Below are positions 32,275 through 40,320 of a stretch of 64,000 nt of DNA, one piece after another. Numbering within the stretch: position 1 is the stretch's first letter; every line of letters starts with the position of its first letter. The notes beneath the pieces were generated by a model. It ran no database searches, was not told the DNA's origin, and saw only the letters and a list, made by a program, of their open reading frames with translations. The position numbers and the translations under genes are program-made. The DNA comes from Nocardiopsis sp. YSL2 (GTDB taxonomy: Bacteria; Actinomycetota; Actinomycetes; Streptosporangiales; Streptosporangiaceae), in the NCBI RefSeq assembly GCF_030555055.1, contig NZ_JAMOAO010000001.1, positions 5,828,001-5,892,000 on the forward strand, read 5' to 3'.

Positions 32275-33410
32275 GTGTTCTGATTGGTTATTTCGTTTAT
32301 GGTTGCAGGATGAGTGCTCCTGGACCGAAGCTGCCCCCGCTGGAGCTGAGCGACCAAGAACGCGCCGAGCTCCAGCGGTGGGTCAGACGACGCAAGACCG
32401 CACAGGACCTGGCCCTGCGGGCCCGGATCGTGCTCGCCTGCGCCGAAGGCCTGTCCAACGCCCAGGTCCGCCGCGAGGTAGGAGTATCGGCGCCCACGGT
32501 GACCAAGTGGCGCCAGCGCTTCATCGCGCACCGCTTGGACGGCCTGACCGACGAACCCCGGCCCGGACGGCCGCGCACGATCACCGACGCCCAGGTCGAG
32601 GCGGTGGTGGCCGCCACCCTGGAGAGCACACCCGCCCCTGACACCCACTGGTCCACGCGCTCCATGGCCCAGCACACAGGCATGACCCAGAACGCGGTGT
32701 GGCGCATCTGGAACGCCTTCGGCCTGCAGCCCCACCGGCGGGAACAGTTCAAGATCTCCACCGACCCGTTCTTCATCGACAAGGTCCGCGACGTCGTCGG
32801 CCTCTACCTCGACCCGCCCGAACGGGCGGTGGCGCTGTGCGTGGACGAGAAGTCCCAGATCCAGGCGCTCAACCGCACCCAGCCGGTGCTGCCGATGATG
32901 CCCGGCACCCCCGAGCGGGCCACCCATGACTACGTGCGTGCCGGGGTGACCAGCCTGTTCGCCGCGCTGGACACCGCCACAGGGCAGGTGATCACTTCGA
33001 TCCACCGCCGCCACCGCGCCATCGAGTTCAAGAAGTTCCTGGCCAAGATCGACCGCGAGGTCCCCGCGGACCTGCAGGTGCACCTGGTCCTGGACAACTA
33101 CGCCACGCACAAGACCCCCGAGATCCAAAGGTGGCTACTACGCCACCCCCGGTTCCACCTGCACTTCATCCCGACCAGTTCCTCCTGGTTGAACCTGGTC
33201 GAGCGGTGGTTCGCCGAGATCACCAACCGGCTGATCCGCCGCGGCACCCACCGCAGCGTCCAGGCCCTGGAGAAGGACATCCGCGCCTGGGCCGCGTCCT
33301 GGAACGAGAATCCCCGACCCTATGTGTGGACCAAGACCGCAGAGGAGATCCTCGACAGCATCGCCTCATACTGCCAACGCATCAGCAAGTGAACTAACCA
33401 ATCAGAACAC
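32275..33410 (+). mobile_element. IS630-family insertion sequence nested in the IS982 target copy
   Basis: A 1136-bp element with perfect 16-base inverted repeats, GTGTTCTGATTGGTTA (32275-32290) and TAACCAATCAGAACAC (33395-33410), flanked by TA on both sides (32273-32274, 33411-33412). TA duplication is the rule for the IS630/Tc1 group. Removing it restores CTAG, the right-hand target copy of the IS982-family element, so it arrived second. Confidence 0.9.
32310..33392 (+). CDS. IS630-family transposase (single-ORF, DDE)
   Basis: 360 residues. N-terminal helix-turn-helix (L-S-N-A-Q-V-R-R-E-V-G-V-S-A-P-T-V-T-K-W-R), a second winged helix (M-A-Q-H-T-G-M-T-Q-N-A-V-W-R-I-W), then the DDE catalytic domain: C-V-D-E-K-S-Q-I-Q-A, L-V-L-D-N-Y-A-T-H-K and S-S-S-W-L-N-L-V-E-R-W-F, giving D, D and E of the IS630 type. 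It is intact, without the frameshift that splits some IS630 genes. Confidence 0.93.
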   Translation: MSAPGPKLPPLELSDQERAELQRWVRRRKTAQDLALRARIVLACAEGLSNAQVRREVGVSAPTVTKWRQRFIAHRLDGLTDEPRPGRPRTITDAQVEAVVAATLESTPAPDTHWSTRSMAQHTGMTQNAVWRIWNAFGLQPHRREQFKISTDPFFIDKVRDVVGLYLDPPERAVALCVDEKSQIQALNRTQPVLPMMPGTPERATHDYVRAGVTSLFAALDTATGQVITSIHRRHRAIEFKKFLAKIDREVPADLQVHLVLDNYATHKTPEIQRWLLRHPRFHLHFIPTSSSWLNLVERWFAEITNRLIRRGTHRSVQALEKDIRAWAASWNENPRPYVWTKTAEEILDSIASYCQRISK

Positions 33411-34345
33411 TAGAAGGGCCGGTCGCCCACGATCGCGACGCGCTCGGCCACCCGCGGGTGGGGGTGGTAGTCGTTCACGGCGTAGTGCTGGGTGGCGCGG
33501 TTGTCCCAGAACGCGATGGAGTCGGGCCGCCAGGAGAAGCGCACCTGGAACTCGGGCGCGTGCGCCTGTTGGAAGAGGAAGCGCAGGATCTCGTCGCTCT
33601 CGGCCGGGTCCAGGCCCACGATCCGCGTCGTGAAGGAGACGTTGACGAACAGCGTCCGGCGGCCGGTCTCGGGGTGGGTGCGCACCACGGGGTGCTCGAC
33701 CGGGGGGAACCGGTCCTGCCACTCCAGCAGCCGGTCGCTGTCCAGGAAGCGCGCGAAGCCCGGGATGACGTCGTGGACGGCGGTGCGGCCCTCGATGCGC
33801 TCCTTGACGTGGTCGGGCAGGTTGTCGTAGGCGGCGGCCATGTCCGCCCACAGGGTGTCCCCGCCCATCGGCGGCACCTCGACCAGGCGCAGGATCGCGC
33901 CCATGGCGGGCTCCTCGCGCCAGGTGACGTCGGTGTGCCAGACGTTCTCGTAGCTGGGCGGCAGCGCGCCCTTGGCGAAGCGGGCGACGTGGGCGTCCTC
34001 GCCCCGGTCGATGAAGGGGTTGGTCTCCAGCTCGCCCCACATGCGGGCGATCTCCTGCTGGCGCCGGGAGTCGATGGGCTGGTCGCGGAAGAACACGACC
34101 TTGAACTCCAGCAGCGCGCGGTGCAGTTCGGCGCGCTGCTCCTCGCTGATGCGCTCGCGCAGGTCGACGCCGTGGATCTCCGCGCCGATGAGGGGGCCGA
34201 GGGGACGGACCGCGAAGAGCTCGTAGGGCCGGGACACGGCGCCCGCGGGGAGCCGTCGCAGACGGCGCGGTCCCTCGACGAGGGCGTCGTCGACGGCCGC
34301 GCTCGCGCGCAGCCGCTTCGAGGCGGTGTCGATGGTCGCGGTCAT
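33410..34345 (-). CDS. TauD/TfdA-family 2-oxoglutarate-dependent dioxygenase
   Basis: 311 residues from ATG 34345, which has GGAAAGG 9 bases upstream. The 2-His-1-carboxylate iron site is present: W-H-T-D-V-T-W (His, Asp) and R-A-T-Q-H-Y-A-V-N-D-Y (distal His), with the R-V-A-I-V-G-D-R-P-F end giving the oxoglutarate Arg. The family hydroxylates taurine, alkyl sulfates/sulfonates or similar molecules, releasing sulfite or sulfate. No sulfonate transporter is adjacent. The TAG stop is read from CTA at 33410-33412, exactly where the nested insertion sequences are joined, so the protein is intact. Confidence 0.88.
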   Translation of the reverse strand: MTATIDTASKRLRASAAVDDALVEGPRRLRRLPAGAVSRPYELFAVRPLGPLIGAEIHGVDLRERISEEQRAELHRALLEFKVVFFRDQPIDSRRQQEIARMWGELETNPFIDRGEDAHVARFAKGALPPSYENVWHTDVTWREEPAMGAILRLVEVPPMGGDTLWADMAAAYDNLPDHVKERIEGRTAVHDVIPGFARFLDSDRLLEWQDRFPPVEHPVVRTHPETGRRTLFVNVSFTTRIVGLDPAESDEILRFLFQQAHAPEFQVRFSWRPDSIAFWDNRATQHYAVNDYHPHPRVAERVAIVGDRPF

Positions 34346-34511
34346 GGGTGTGGCCTTTCCGTTGGGTGGATGGGCGCGCGTACGCGCCGGGGACCTCCGG
34401 TCGGGGTGCCCGAGGGCACGGCTGGGCCGGAGAGAGGACAGGCGGGGCACCGTCGGGGCACACGTGGATCGCGGCGGGACGGTGTCGGCGCCGCGAGGGA
34501 GGGGACGCGGC

Positions 34512-34631
34512 TCAGCCGCGGGGAGGGGAGCCCAGGCGTCCGCGCCGCAGGATGAGTCCCGGGGTTCCGCGGCGCGCTCTGTCGGCCCGCGCCGACCGGG
34601 CGGCGGTCGGGGGCGTACTGAGGGCGTCCAT
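34512..34631 (-). CDS. Possible leaderless leader peptide upstream of tauD-like gene
   Basis: ATG 34631 lies 7 bases after a -10-like CACGCT (34639-34644), which is 18 bases from a perfect -35 TTGACA (34663-34668) on the minus strand, so a transcript would start at or next to this ATG. It opens 39 codons (M-D-A-L-S-T-P-P-T-A-A-R...) ending TGA 34512-34514, rich in Arg and Pro. The tauD-like ATG is 167 bases further on. Leaderless short ORFs ahead of sulfur genes in actinobacteria can act as attenuators, but this one has no Cys cluster, so its role is unproven; it may simply be untranslated leader. Confidence 0.35.
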   Translation of the reverse strand: MDALSTPPTAARSARADRARRGTPGLILRRGRLGSPPRG

Positions 34632-34638
34632 GACTGTG

Positions 34639-34668
34639 AGCGTGGTGCAGGACGGCCCCGTGTGTCAA
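34639..34668 (-). promoter_or_regulatory. Sigma-70-type promoter of the tauD-like gene
   Basis: TTGACA (34663-34668, minus strand) and CACGCT (34639-34644) with an 18-base spacer. It is the only consensus -35 in the ~480-base spacer between the dioxygenase and universal stress protein genes. Confidence 0.5.
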
Positions 34669-34828
34669 GGCAGCCGCACACGGCCCGTGGGCGGGCCGTC
34701 CGGCCAGTGCCGTTGGTCCCGGATCCGGTGGGCGATCGTGCGAGGAGAAGGTGCGTCGTACCCGGGCGCCCGCGCCGCGGTGTGCCTAGCGTGAGGTTCA
34801 GGTGGAGATCGGTGATGGGGAGGACTCC

Positions 34829-35725
34829 TTGAGCGAGGGATCGGCGCGGCCGGTGGTGGCCGCGGTGGACGGGACCGAACAGAGCCTGCGGGCACTGGAC
34901 TGGGCGGCCGACGAGGCCGGGATCCGGGACCGGCGGCTGCGCGTCGTCTACGCCTTCGAGTGGCCGATGCGCCGCGTCGCGGCCATGGGCGCTCCGGGGT
35001 TCGACCCCGACGAATTCGCCCGCCGCATCCTGGAGGACGCGCGGCAGCGGGTCGAGGCGCGCACGCCCGAGGTGGCGATCGACCCCGTCTACGTCGACGG
35101 CGACCCCGTCCCGGTCCTGCTGACGCAGGCGAAGGAGGCCGAGGTCCTGGTCCTGGGGTCGCGGGGCCTGGGAACCCTGGGATCGGCGGTGCTCGGTTCC
35201 ACCGGGATGCAGCTCGCGACGGCGGCCGCCTGCCCCGTGGTCGTGGTCCCGTCACGCACGACCGGACCCCGGTCCGGGCGCGTCGCGGTGGCCGTGGACG
35301 GCTCGCCCGCCTCGCTGGCCGCGCTGGACTGGGCCTTCACCGTGGCCGAGGACCACGACGCCACCCTGTCCGCCATCATGGTCTGCGACGATCCGCCGAG
35401 CCTGTTCACCGGACCGCTGGCGAAGGCCGCCTACCGCGGGCCCTCCGAGACCGAACGCGCGGCCGCTCAGGAGATCGCCCACCAGTTGCTCGCCGACGCC
35501 ACCGCGCCGGGCCGCGAACTCCACCCGCAGGTGCGGGTGACGGAGGTCGTGGCCGCCGGGCACGCCGCCCAGGAGTTGATCGGCGAGGCCGAGGAGGCCG
35601 ACCTGCTCGTGGTGGGATCGCGCGGCCACGGCGGGTTCGCCGGGATGCTGCTCGGCTCGGTGAGCCATGCCGTACTCACGCACTCGACCCGGCCCGTGGC
35701 GGTCGTCCGGGCACCGCGGGACTGA
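34829..35725 (+). CDS. Universal stress protein, two UspA domains
   Basis: 298 residues from TTG 34829, which has GGGGAGGA 5 bases before it; GTG 34802 is in frame but lacks a site. Two tandem UspA domains are visible, each ending in the ATP-binding motif: G-S-R-G-L-G-T-L-G-S-A-V-L-G-S-T (about 112) and G-S-R-G-H-G-G-F-A-G-M-L-L-G-S-V-S (about 264), both of the G-x2-G-x9-G-S/T form. Tandem-domain Usp proteins of this size are common in actinobacteria, where they respond to starvation, hypoxia or oxidative stress. It precedes a small phosphodiesterase gene on the same strand. Confidence 0.9.
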   Translation: MSEGSARPVVAAVDGTEQSLRALDWAADEAGIRDRRLRVVYAFEWPMRRVAAMGAPGFDPDEFARRILEDARQRVEARTPEVAIDPVYVDGDPVPVLLTQAKEAEVLVLGSRGLGTLGSAVLGSTGMQLATAAACPVVVVPSRTTGPRSGRVAVAVDGSPASLAALDWAFTVAEDHDATLSAIMVCDDPPSLFTGPLAKAAYRGPSETERAAAQEIAHQLLADATAPGRELHPQVRVTEVVAAGHAAQELIGEAEEADLLVVGSRGHGGFAGMLLGSVSHAVLTHSTRPVAVVRAPRD

Positions 35726-35803
35726 CGGCCGCGCCGGACGCTCCCGGCCGGCAGGGACCTCGGCCGGGTGCGGCGGTCGGGGCGGGACCCGGGCCACCCG
35801 GAC

Positions 35804-35818
35804 TATCCTGCCCCCATG
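35804..35818 (+). promoter_or_regulatory. -10 element, probable leaderless start
   Basis: TATCCT (35804-35809) followed after 6 bases by ATG 35816 of the phosphodiesterase gene; no Shine-Dalgarno. Confidence 0.45.
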
Positions 35819-36310
35819 CGCGTGCTCCTGCTGTCCGACACCCACATCCCCCGCCGTGCCCGCGACCTCCCCCCACCGGTCTGGGAGGAGGTCGACCGCG
35901 CCGACGTGGTCGTGCACGCGGGCGACTGGTGCGACGCCGAGAGCCTGGACCGCCTGGCGGCCCGGGCCCGCCGCCTGGTCGCCGTGTACGGCAACAACGA
36001 CGGGCCGGAGCTGCGCGCGCGGCTGCCCGAGGTCGCCCGCGCCACGCTCGGCGGGGTGCGCTTCGCCGTCGTGCACGAGACCGGGGCGACCCGCGGCCGG
36101 GAGAAGCGGTGCGAGCGGCGCTTCGGCGGCAGCGACGTGCTGGTGTTCGGGCACTCCCACATCCCCTGGGACACCCGCACGCCCTCGGGCCTGCGGCTGC
36201 TCAATCCCGGCTCGCCCACCGACCGGCGCCGTCAGCCGCACCACACGTACATGACGCTGGAGGCCGCCGAAGGCGAGGTGCGCGAGGTCCGGCTGCACGA
36301 GCTGCCCTGA
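35816..36310 (+). CDS. YfcE/MJ0936-type metallophosphoesterase
   Basis: 164 residues, the short calcineurin-like type. The five metal motifs are all present: L-L-S-D-T-H-I-P, V-V-H-A-G-D-W, V-Y-G-N-N-D, F-A-V-V-H-E and F-G-H-S-H-I-P-W. Proteins of this group hydrolyse phosphodiesters in vitro; natural substrates are mostly unknown. ATG 35816 is chosen over an upstream GTG because the core strand M-R-V-L-L-L-S-D begins there and a -10 element lies at leaderless spacing. It may be cotranscribed with the upstream stress protein as well. Confidence 0.87.
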   Translation: MRVLLLSDTHIPRRARDLPPPVWEEVDRADVVVHAGDWCDAESLDRLAARARRLVAVYGNNDGPELRARLPEVARATLGGVRFAVVHETGATRGREKRCERRFGGSDVLVFGHSHIPWDTRTPSGLRLLNPGSPTDRRRQPHHTYMTLEAAEGEVREVRLHELP

Positions 36311-36498
36311 CCGGAGGCGCCCCGCCCTCCTCAGGCGCCTCCGAGGTCACGGTCGCACCAATCCGGCGGCGAGGACTTGCCTTGCGGCTCCCGATCGTGA
36401 AGGTTTTCTTCTACGCTCATGCTGACAGTCGCACACGGTGCCGCCCCGGTCACGGGATCGCGGACCGACCGGTGCGACGGAGGCCGGAAGGAGCCATC

Positions 36499-38136
36499 TT
36501 GGCGTACGCACGCCGGACCCGCCCCGCGAGCCGCGGAGCCGTCCGGATCCCCCGTACCACCGCCTGCCGCGGCGCGCTGGCCGCCGCGGTCGCGCTGTGC
36601 CTGCTGCACACACCGCACGCCGCCGCCTCGGCGGCGGCCGTCCCCGAGGAACCCGTGCCGCTGCCCTGCCGGGTCGACGACCAGGCCCCGCCCAAACGGC
36701 AGCTGCGGGCGGAGTGGATCGCCGGGGTGTACAACATCGACTGGCCGAGCCGAGCGGGGCTCACGGCCGAACAGCAGCGCGCCGAGCTCACCGAGCTCTA
36801 CGACCAGGCCCGGGACGACGGCCTCAACGCGGTGTTCGTGCAGATCCGGCCGACCGCCGACGCGTTCTGGCCCTCGCCCCACGAGCCGTGGTCGGAGTGG
36901 CTGACCGGCGAGCAGGGACGCGACCCCGGCTACGACCCGCTGGCGTTCGCCGTGGCCGAGGCGCACGAGCGCAACCTGGAGTTCCACGGCTGGTTCAACC
37001 CCTACCGCGTGGCCATGCACGACGACCCCTCGCGGCTGGCCGAGGACCACCCCGCCCGGCTCCACCCGGACTGGGTCTTCGACTACGGCGGACGCCTCTA
37101 CTACGACCCGGGCGTGCCCGAGGTCCGTGCCTTCGTCGTCGAGGCGATGATGGACGCGGTCGAGAACTACGACCTGGACGGCGTGCACTTCGACGACTAC
37201 TTCTACCCCTATCCCGTGGCCGGGCAGGAGATCCCCGACCAGGACACCTTCGACGAGTACGGCGGCGGTTCCGACGACATCGGCGACTGGCGGCGCGAGA
37301 ACGTCGACCGCCTGGTCCGGGAGATGGACGAGGCCGTCCACGACGCGAAGCCGCACGTGAAGTTCGGGGTCAGCCCGTTCGGGATCTGGCGCAACGCCGG
37401 CAGCGACCCGGCGGGCTCGGACACCAACGGGTTCGAGTCCTACGACGGCATCTACGCCGACAGCCGCCGGTGGGTGGCCCAGGGGTGGGTGGACTACATC
37501 AACCCGCAGGTCTACTGGGAGATCGGCCTGCCCGTGGCCGACTACGCGGTCCTCGTGCCCTGGTGGGAGGACGTCGTCGCCGACACCGACGTCCAGCTCT
37601 ACATCGGACAGGCCGCCTACAAGGCGGGCAACGACGGCGCCTGGTCCGATCCGGCGGAGCTGGCCCGGCACCTGGAGTTCAACCGGGACCACCCCGGCGT
37701 GGACGGCGACGTGTACTTCAGCGCGACGTCGCTGCGCACCAACGCCAGGACGGCGATGGACGCGGTGGTGGCCGAGCACTACGCGCACCCCGCCCTCATC
37801 CCGGTCAAGGCGGACCTGGGCGGTTCCGCGCCCGCGGCGCCCGTGGTCTCGCGGGCCGAGCACGGCGAGGACGGCACCCGCCTGACGATCCGACCCCGGC
37901 CGGGCGAGGAGCCCGCCTACTACGCGGTGTACGCGATCGACGGTCCGCCGGACCCGGGCTCGGTGCCGTGCCGGATCGAGGACCCGCGCCACCTGCTCGG
38001 CACCGTGCGCGCAGACGGGGACCGCCCCGCGGTGTTCACCGCCCCGGCCCACGAGGGCGAGCGGACCTACTACGCGACCGCCCTGGACCGGCTGCACCAC
38101 GAGAGCCCGCCCGGGAACCCCCGCCACACGCCCTGA
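36499..38136 (+). CDS. Secreted glycoside-hydrolase-like protein (GHL10/DUF187, DigH-like)
   Basis: 545 residues from TTG 36499, which follows GGAAGGAG. A basic N-terminus and hydrophobic core form a signal peptide with cleavage near A-A-A-S-A. The GHL10 TIM barrel spans about 65-390: E-W-I-A-G-V-Y-N-I-D-W, N-A-V-F-V-Q-I-R-P-T-A-D-A, F-H-G-W-F-N-P-Y-R-V, D-G-V-H-F-D-D-Y-F-Y-P-Y-P (acidic catalytic candidates), G-V-S-P-F-G-I-W-R-N and Y-I-N-P-Q-V-Y-W-E. The C-terminal ~120 residues look like a fibronectin/immunoglobulin-type domain. DigH of E. coli cleaves denuded peptidoglycan glycan strands, so a cell-wall role outside the cell is likely. Confidence 0.85.
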   Translation: MAYARRTRPASRGAVRIPRTTACRGALAAAVALCLLHTPHAAASAAAVPEEPVPLPCRVDDQAPPKRQLRAEWIAGVYNIDWPSRAGLTAEQQRAELTELYDQARDDGLNAVFVQIRPTADAFWPSPHEPWSEWLTGEQGRDPGYDPLAFAVAEAHERNLEFHGWFNPYRVAMHDDPSRLAEDHPARLHPDWVFDYGGRLYYDPGVPEVRAFVVEAMMDAVENYDLDGVHFDDYFYPYPVAGQEIPDQDTFDEYGGGSDDIGDWRRENVDRLVREMDEAVHDAKPHVKFGVSPFGIWRNAGSDPAGSDTNGFESYDGIYADSRRWVAQGWVDYINPQVYWEIGLPVADYAVLVPWWEDVVADTDVQLYIGQAAYKAGNDGAWSDPAELARHLEFNRDHPGVDGDVYFSATSLRTNARTAMDAVVAEHYAHPALIPVKADLGGSAPAAPVVSRAEHGEDGTRLTIRPRPGEEPAYYAVYAIDGPPDPGSVPCRIEDPRHLLGTVRADGDRPAVFTAPAHEGERTYYATALDRLHHESPPGNPRHTP

Positions 38137-38163
38137 CCCGGCCCGAGGGCCACGGGGCCCGCC

Positions 38164-38200
38164 CGCGGCCGCTGCCGGGCCACGCTCAGCAGCGGCCGCG
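38164..38200. terminator. Hairpin at convergent gene ends
   Basis: CGCGGCCGCTGC (38164-38175) and GCAGCGGCCGCG (38189-38200), 12-bp perfect stem; the loop includes the stop codon of the minus-strand gene. Confidence 0.55.
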
Positions 38201-38806
38201 CAGTTCGGCCACGCCCTCGCCGGTGAGGTCGTCGCAGTAGGCCGAGCGACCGGTCATCGCCATGATCAGCGCCAGGGTCGGGCCCTTGACCTCGGGGCCC
38301 GACCCGGTCGCGAAGGGACCGTCGGTCGCGGTCAGGCGCAGGCCGCCGATCCGGCCCTTGGCCAGGACCACCAGGTCGCTCCCCCGGTGGTACTCCGCCA
38401 CCCGTGTCAGGACCTCGATCGGGACGTCGTGTTCGATCCCCAGCGGCCGACGGATGTCCTGGGCGTGCACGAGGGTCTCACCGAGCCACGTCACGACCGG
38501 CCCCGGGGGCGAGGTCGTGCTGGTGACGACCCGCTCGAAGCGCTCCAGCGTCTCGCGCGGGGTGTCGCCCAGGTGCTCGGCCAGTCGCATCGCCACCTGG
38601 CGGTCGAAGTCGAACCGGCAGCGGATCACCCCGGCCATCCAACGCCACGGGTCGAGGCTCGCCCCCGCGGTCATGTGCGCCAGGACCTCGCGGACGGTGA
38701 GCCCCTCGCACAGCGAGGGGGTGCGCCACCGTTGGTCGTCGAGTCCGGCGAGGTCGGCGGCCAGCGCCGCCCGTTCGGCGTGCACCGTCTTCCAGAGTGG
38801 GTTCAT
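38186..38806 (-). CDS. Maleylpyruvate-isomerase-family (mycothiol-dependent, DinB-like) protein
   Basis: 206 residues. The DinB-like four-helix N-terminal domain is clear (L-A-G-L-D-D-Q-R-W-R-T-P-S-L-C-E-G-L-T-V, then R-E-V-L-A-H-M-T and L-V-H-A-Q-D-I-R-R), giving the metal-binding His residues of the MDMPI family. Members use mycothiol as cofactor for isomerase or transferase reactions; many are of unknown substrate. It is alone on its strand, between two unrelated genes. It is a candidate, elsewhere in the window, for the isomerase missing from the homogentisate operon, but nothing ties it there. Confidence 0.85.
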   Translation of the reverse strand: MNPLWKTVHAERAALAADLAGLDDQRWRTPSLCEGLTVREVLAHMTAGASLDPWRWMAGVIRCRFDFDRQVAMRLAEHLGDTPRETLERFERVVTSTTSPPGPVVTWLGETLVHAQDIRRPLGIEHDVPIEVLTRVAEYHRGSDLVVLAKGRIGGLRLTATDGPFATGSGPEVKGPTLALIMAMTGRSAYCDDLTGEGVAELRGRC

Positions 38807-38844
38807 GGTGCGAGCCTACGGAGCGGCACGGACGGAACCACGCC

Positions 38845-39867
38845 TCAGCGCGCGTACTCGCGCCGGATCCGGTCCGCGAAGCGCGCGAACTCGGCGCCGT
38901 GCAGGAAGGCCGAGCGCATCGTGCCGTGGTCGGCCAGACCCCGGCCCGCGATGTCGAAGGCCGTGCCGTGGTCGACCGAGGTCCGCAGGATCGGCAGGCC
39001 CACGGTCACCGAGACCGTGCCGTCGAAGTCGTAGGTCTTGGCCGCGATGTGGCCCTGGTCGTGGTACTGCGACAGGACACCGTCGTAGTGGCCGGTGAGC
39101 AGGCGGTGGAAGACCGAGTCGGCCGGGACCGGGCCGACCACGTCGGCGCCGGTGGCGCGCATCCGCTCGACCGCCGGGGCCAGGTGGCGGATCTCCTCGT
39201 CGCCGAAGGCGCCGTTCTCTCCCCCGTGCGGGTTGATCGCCGCGACCGCCAGGGTGGGTTCGTCGTGGCCGAAGACCCTCAGGGCCGTCAGCGCCTCGGA
39301 GATGGCATCGACCTGCTGGTCGGCGTCGATACGGTCCAGGGCCCCGCGCAGCGACACGTGCCGGGTCGCGAAGAAGATCTTCTTGCCGCGCACCACGAAC
39401 ATCGTGCTCTGCCGGGTGGCCCCGGTCAGCGCGCCCAGCATCTCGGTGTGCCCCAGGTGGGGGCTGCCCGCGGCCCAGATCGCCTCCTTGTTGATGGGCC
39501 CGGTGACGATCCCGGCGACGCGGCCGGCCATGGCGGCCCCGGTGGCGACCTCGATCGCGCGGACCGCGGCGGCGCCCGCCCGCGCGTCGACCACGCCCCA
39601 CGCGAGCTCGGTCGTGCCGAGCGCGTCGATGTCCAGGCAGTCGATGACGCCGTCCTGCTCGTGGGGCAGGTCCCAGGAGCCCACCGCGCGCACGTGCGTG
39701 TCCAGGCCCAGGACCGCCACCGCCCTGCGCAGGACCGCGGGGTCGGCCACCACCACCCCGCGGGCCGGGGCGGTCGCGGCGGCCTCCGCGAGCGTGCGCA
39801 CGGTGATCTCCGGGCCGATACCGACGGGGTCGCCGACGGTGAGGGCCAGGATCGGGCGTTCGGTCAT
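38845..39867 (-). CDS. PdxA-family dehydrogenase (probably PdxA2-like)
   Basis: 340 residues from ATG 39867 with a perfect AGGAGG 8 bases upstream. Family motifs: L-T-V-G-D-P-V-G-I-G-P-E-I at the N-terminus, V-T-G-P-I-N-K-E-A, H-L-G-H-T-E-M-L, A-I-N-P-H-G-G-E-N and S-Q-Y-H-D-Q-G-H, with the metal-binding His residues. Classical PdxA oxidises 4-phosphohydroxythreonine in vitamin B6 synthesis, but actinobacteria make PLP by the PdxST route, so this is more likely a PdxA2-type enzyme acting on a sugar-acid phosphate such as threonate 4-phosphate. The matching DUF1537 kinase is not next to it. Confidence 0.88.
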   Translation of the reverse strand: MTERPILALTVGDPVGIGPEITVRTLAEAAATAPARGVVVADPAVLRRAVAVLGLDTHVRAVGSWDLPHEQDGVIDCLDIDALGTTELAWGVVDARAGAAAVRAIEVATGAAMAGRVAGIVTGPINKEAIWAAGSPHLGHTEMLGALTGATRQSTMFVVRGKKIFFATRHVSLRGALDRIDADQQVDAISEALTALRVFGHDEPTLAVAAINPHGGENGAFGDEEIRHLAPAVERMRATGADVVGPVPADSVFHRLLTGHYDGVLSQYHDQGHIAAKTYDFDGTVSVTVGLPILRTSVDHGTAFDIAGRGLADHGTMRSAFLHGAEFARFADRIRREYAR

Positions 39868-40141
39868 ACTCTCTGCCTCCTGTTTCCCTGCCCGGAGCCG
39901 GGCATGGTCTGCGAGCACGCCGACGGGTCCGTGTCCGTTGAGGGAGCCCGCCGACCGTTCCGTTGGAGCCATCCTCTTCCTTTCCGGCGGTGGCCGGGCC
40001 GTGGGGCACGGAGACGGAGCCCGCGCGCGTGCGCTCGCACGGTGGTGCCGTTCCCCGCGCGGACGTGTGCCGGGCACCCTCCGCCGTTAGGTGGGGGCGC
40101 CAGGCAACTCAGCGGTCAGACAGCGGGAGCCGCCCATGCGC
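39868..40141. other. Spacer upstream of the pdxA-like gene
   Basis: Holds the ribosome site of the pdxA-like gene and no other gene I can support. Its right edge (about 40121-40141) is what a guide RNA read out of the adjoining TnpB element's right end would carry. Confidence 0.3.
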
Positions 40142-40320
40142 CTTGACTTCCCCCCGGTTGAAGGGACCGGGATTCCAACCAGGCGATGCCAGTTGGCGCG
40201 GTACCCCTCGCGGGGCCGCTGGTTCCTGCTTCACCGACTTCTTCGAGAGGTCTCCACAAGCTGACACGGCACTGGGCTCAGGACCCTGCTGTCCTGCCGC
40301 GTTGAAGGACGTTCTTGGCC
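40142..40320 (-). ncRNA. Likely TnpB guide (omega/re) RNA region at element right end
   Basis: Downstream of and overlapping the tnpB 3' end, the minus strand ends in a GC-rich hairpin CCCGGT-CCCTTCA-ACCGGG (40153-40171) followed by GGGGAAGTCAAG (about 40142-40153), the form of IS200/IS605-type right ends in actinobacteria. In such elements the transcript covering the 3' end of tnpB and the right end serves as the guide RNA, with the first ~16-20 bases beyond the element as guide. Boundaries are approximate and transcription is inferred. Confidence 0.4.
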
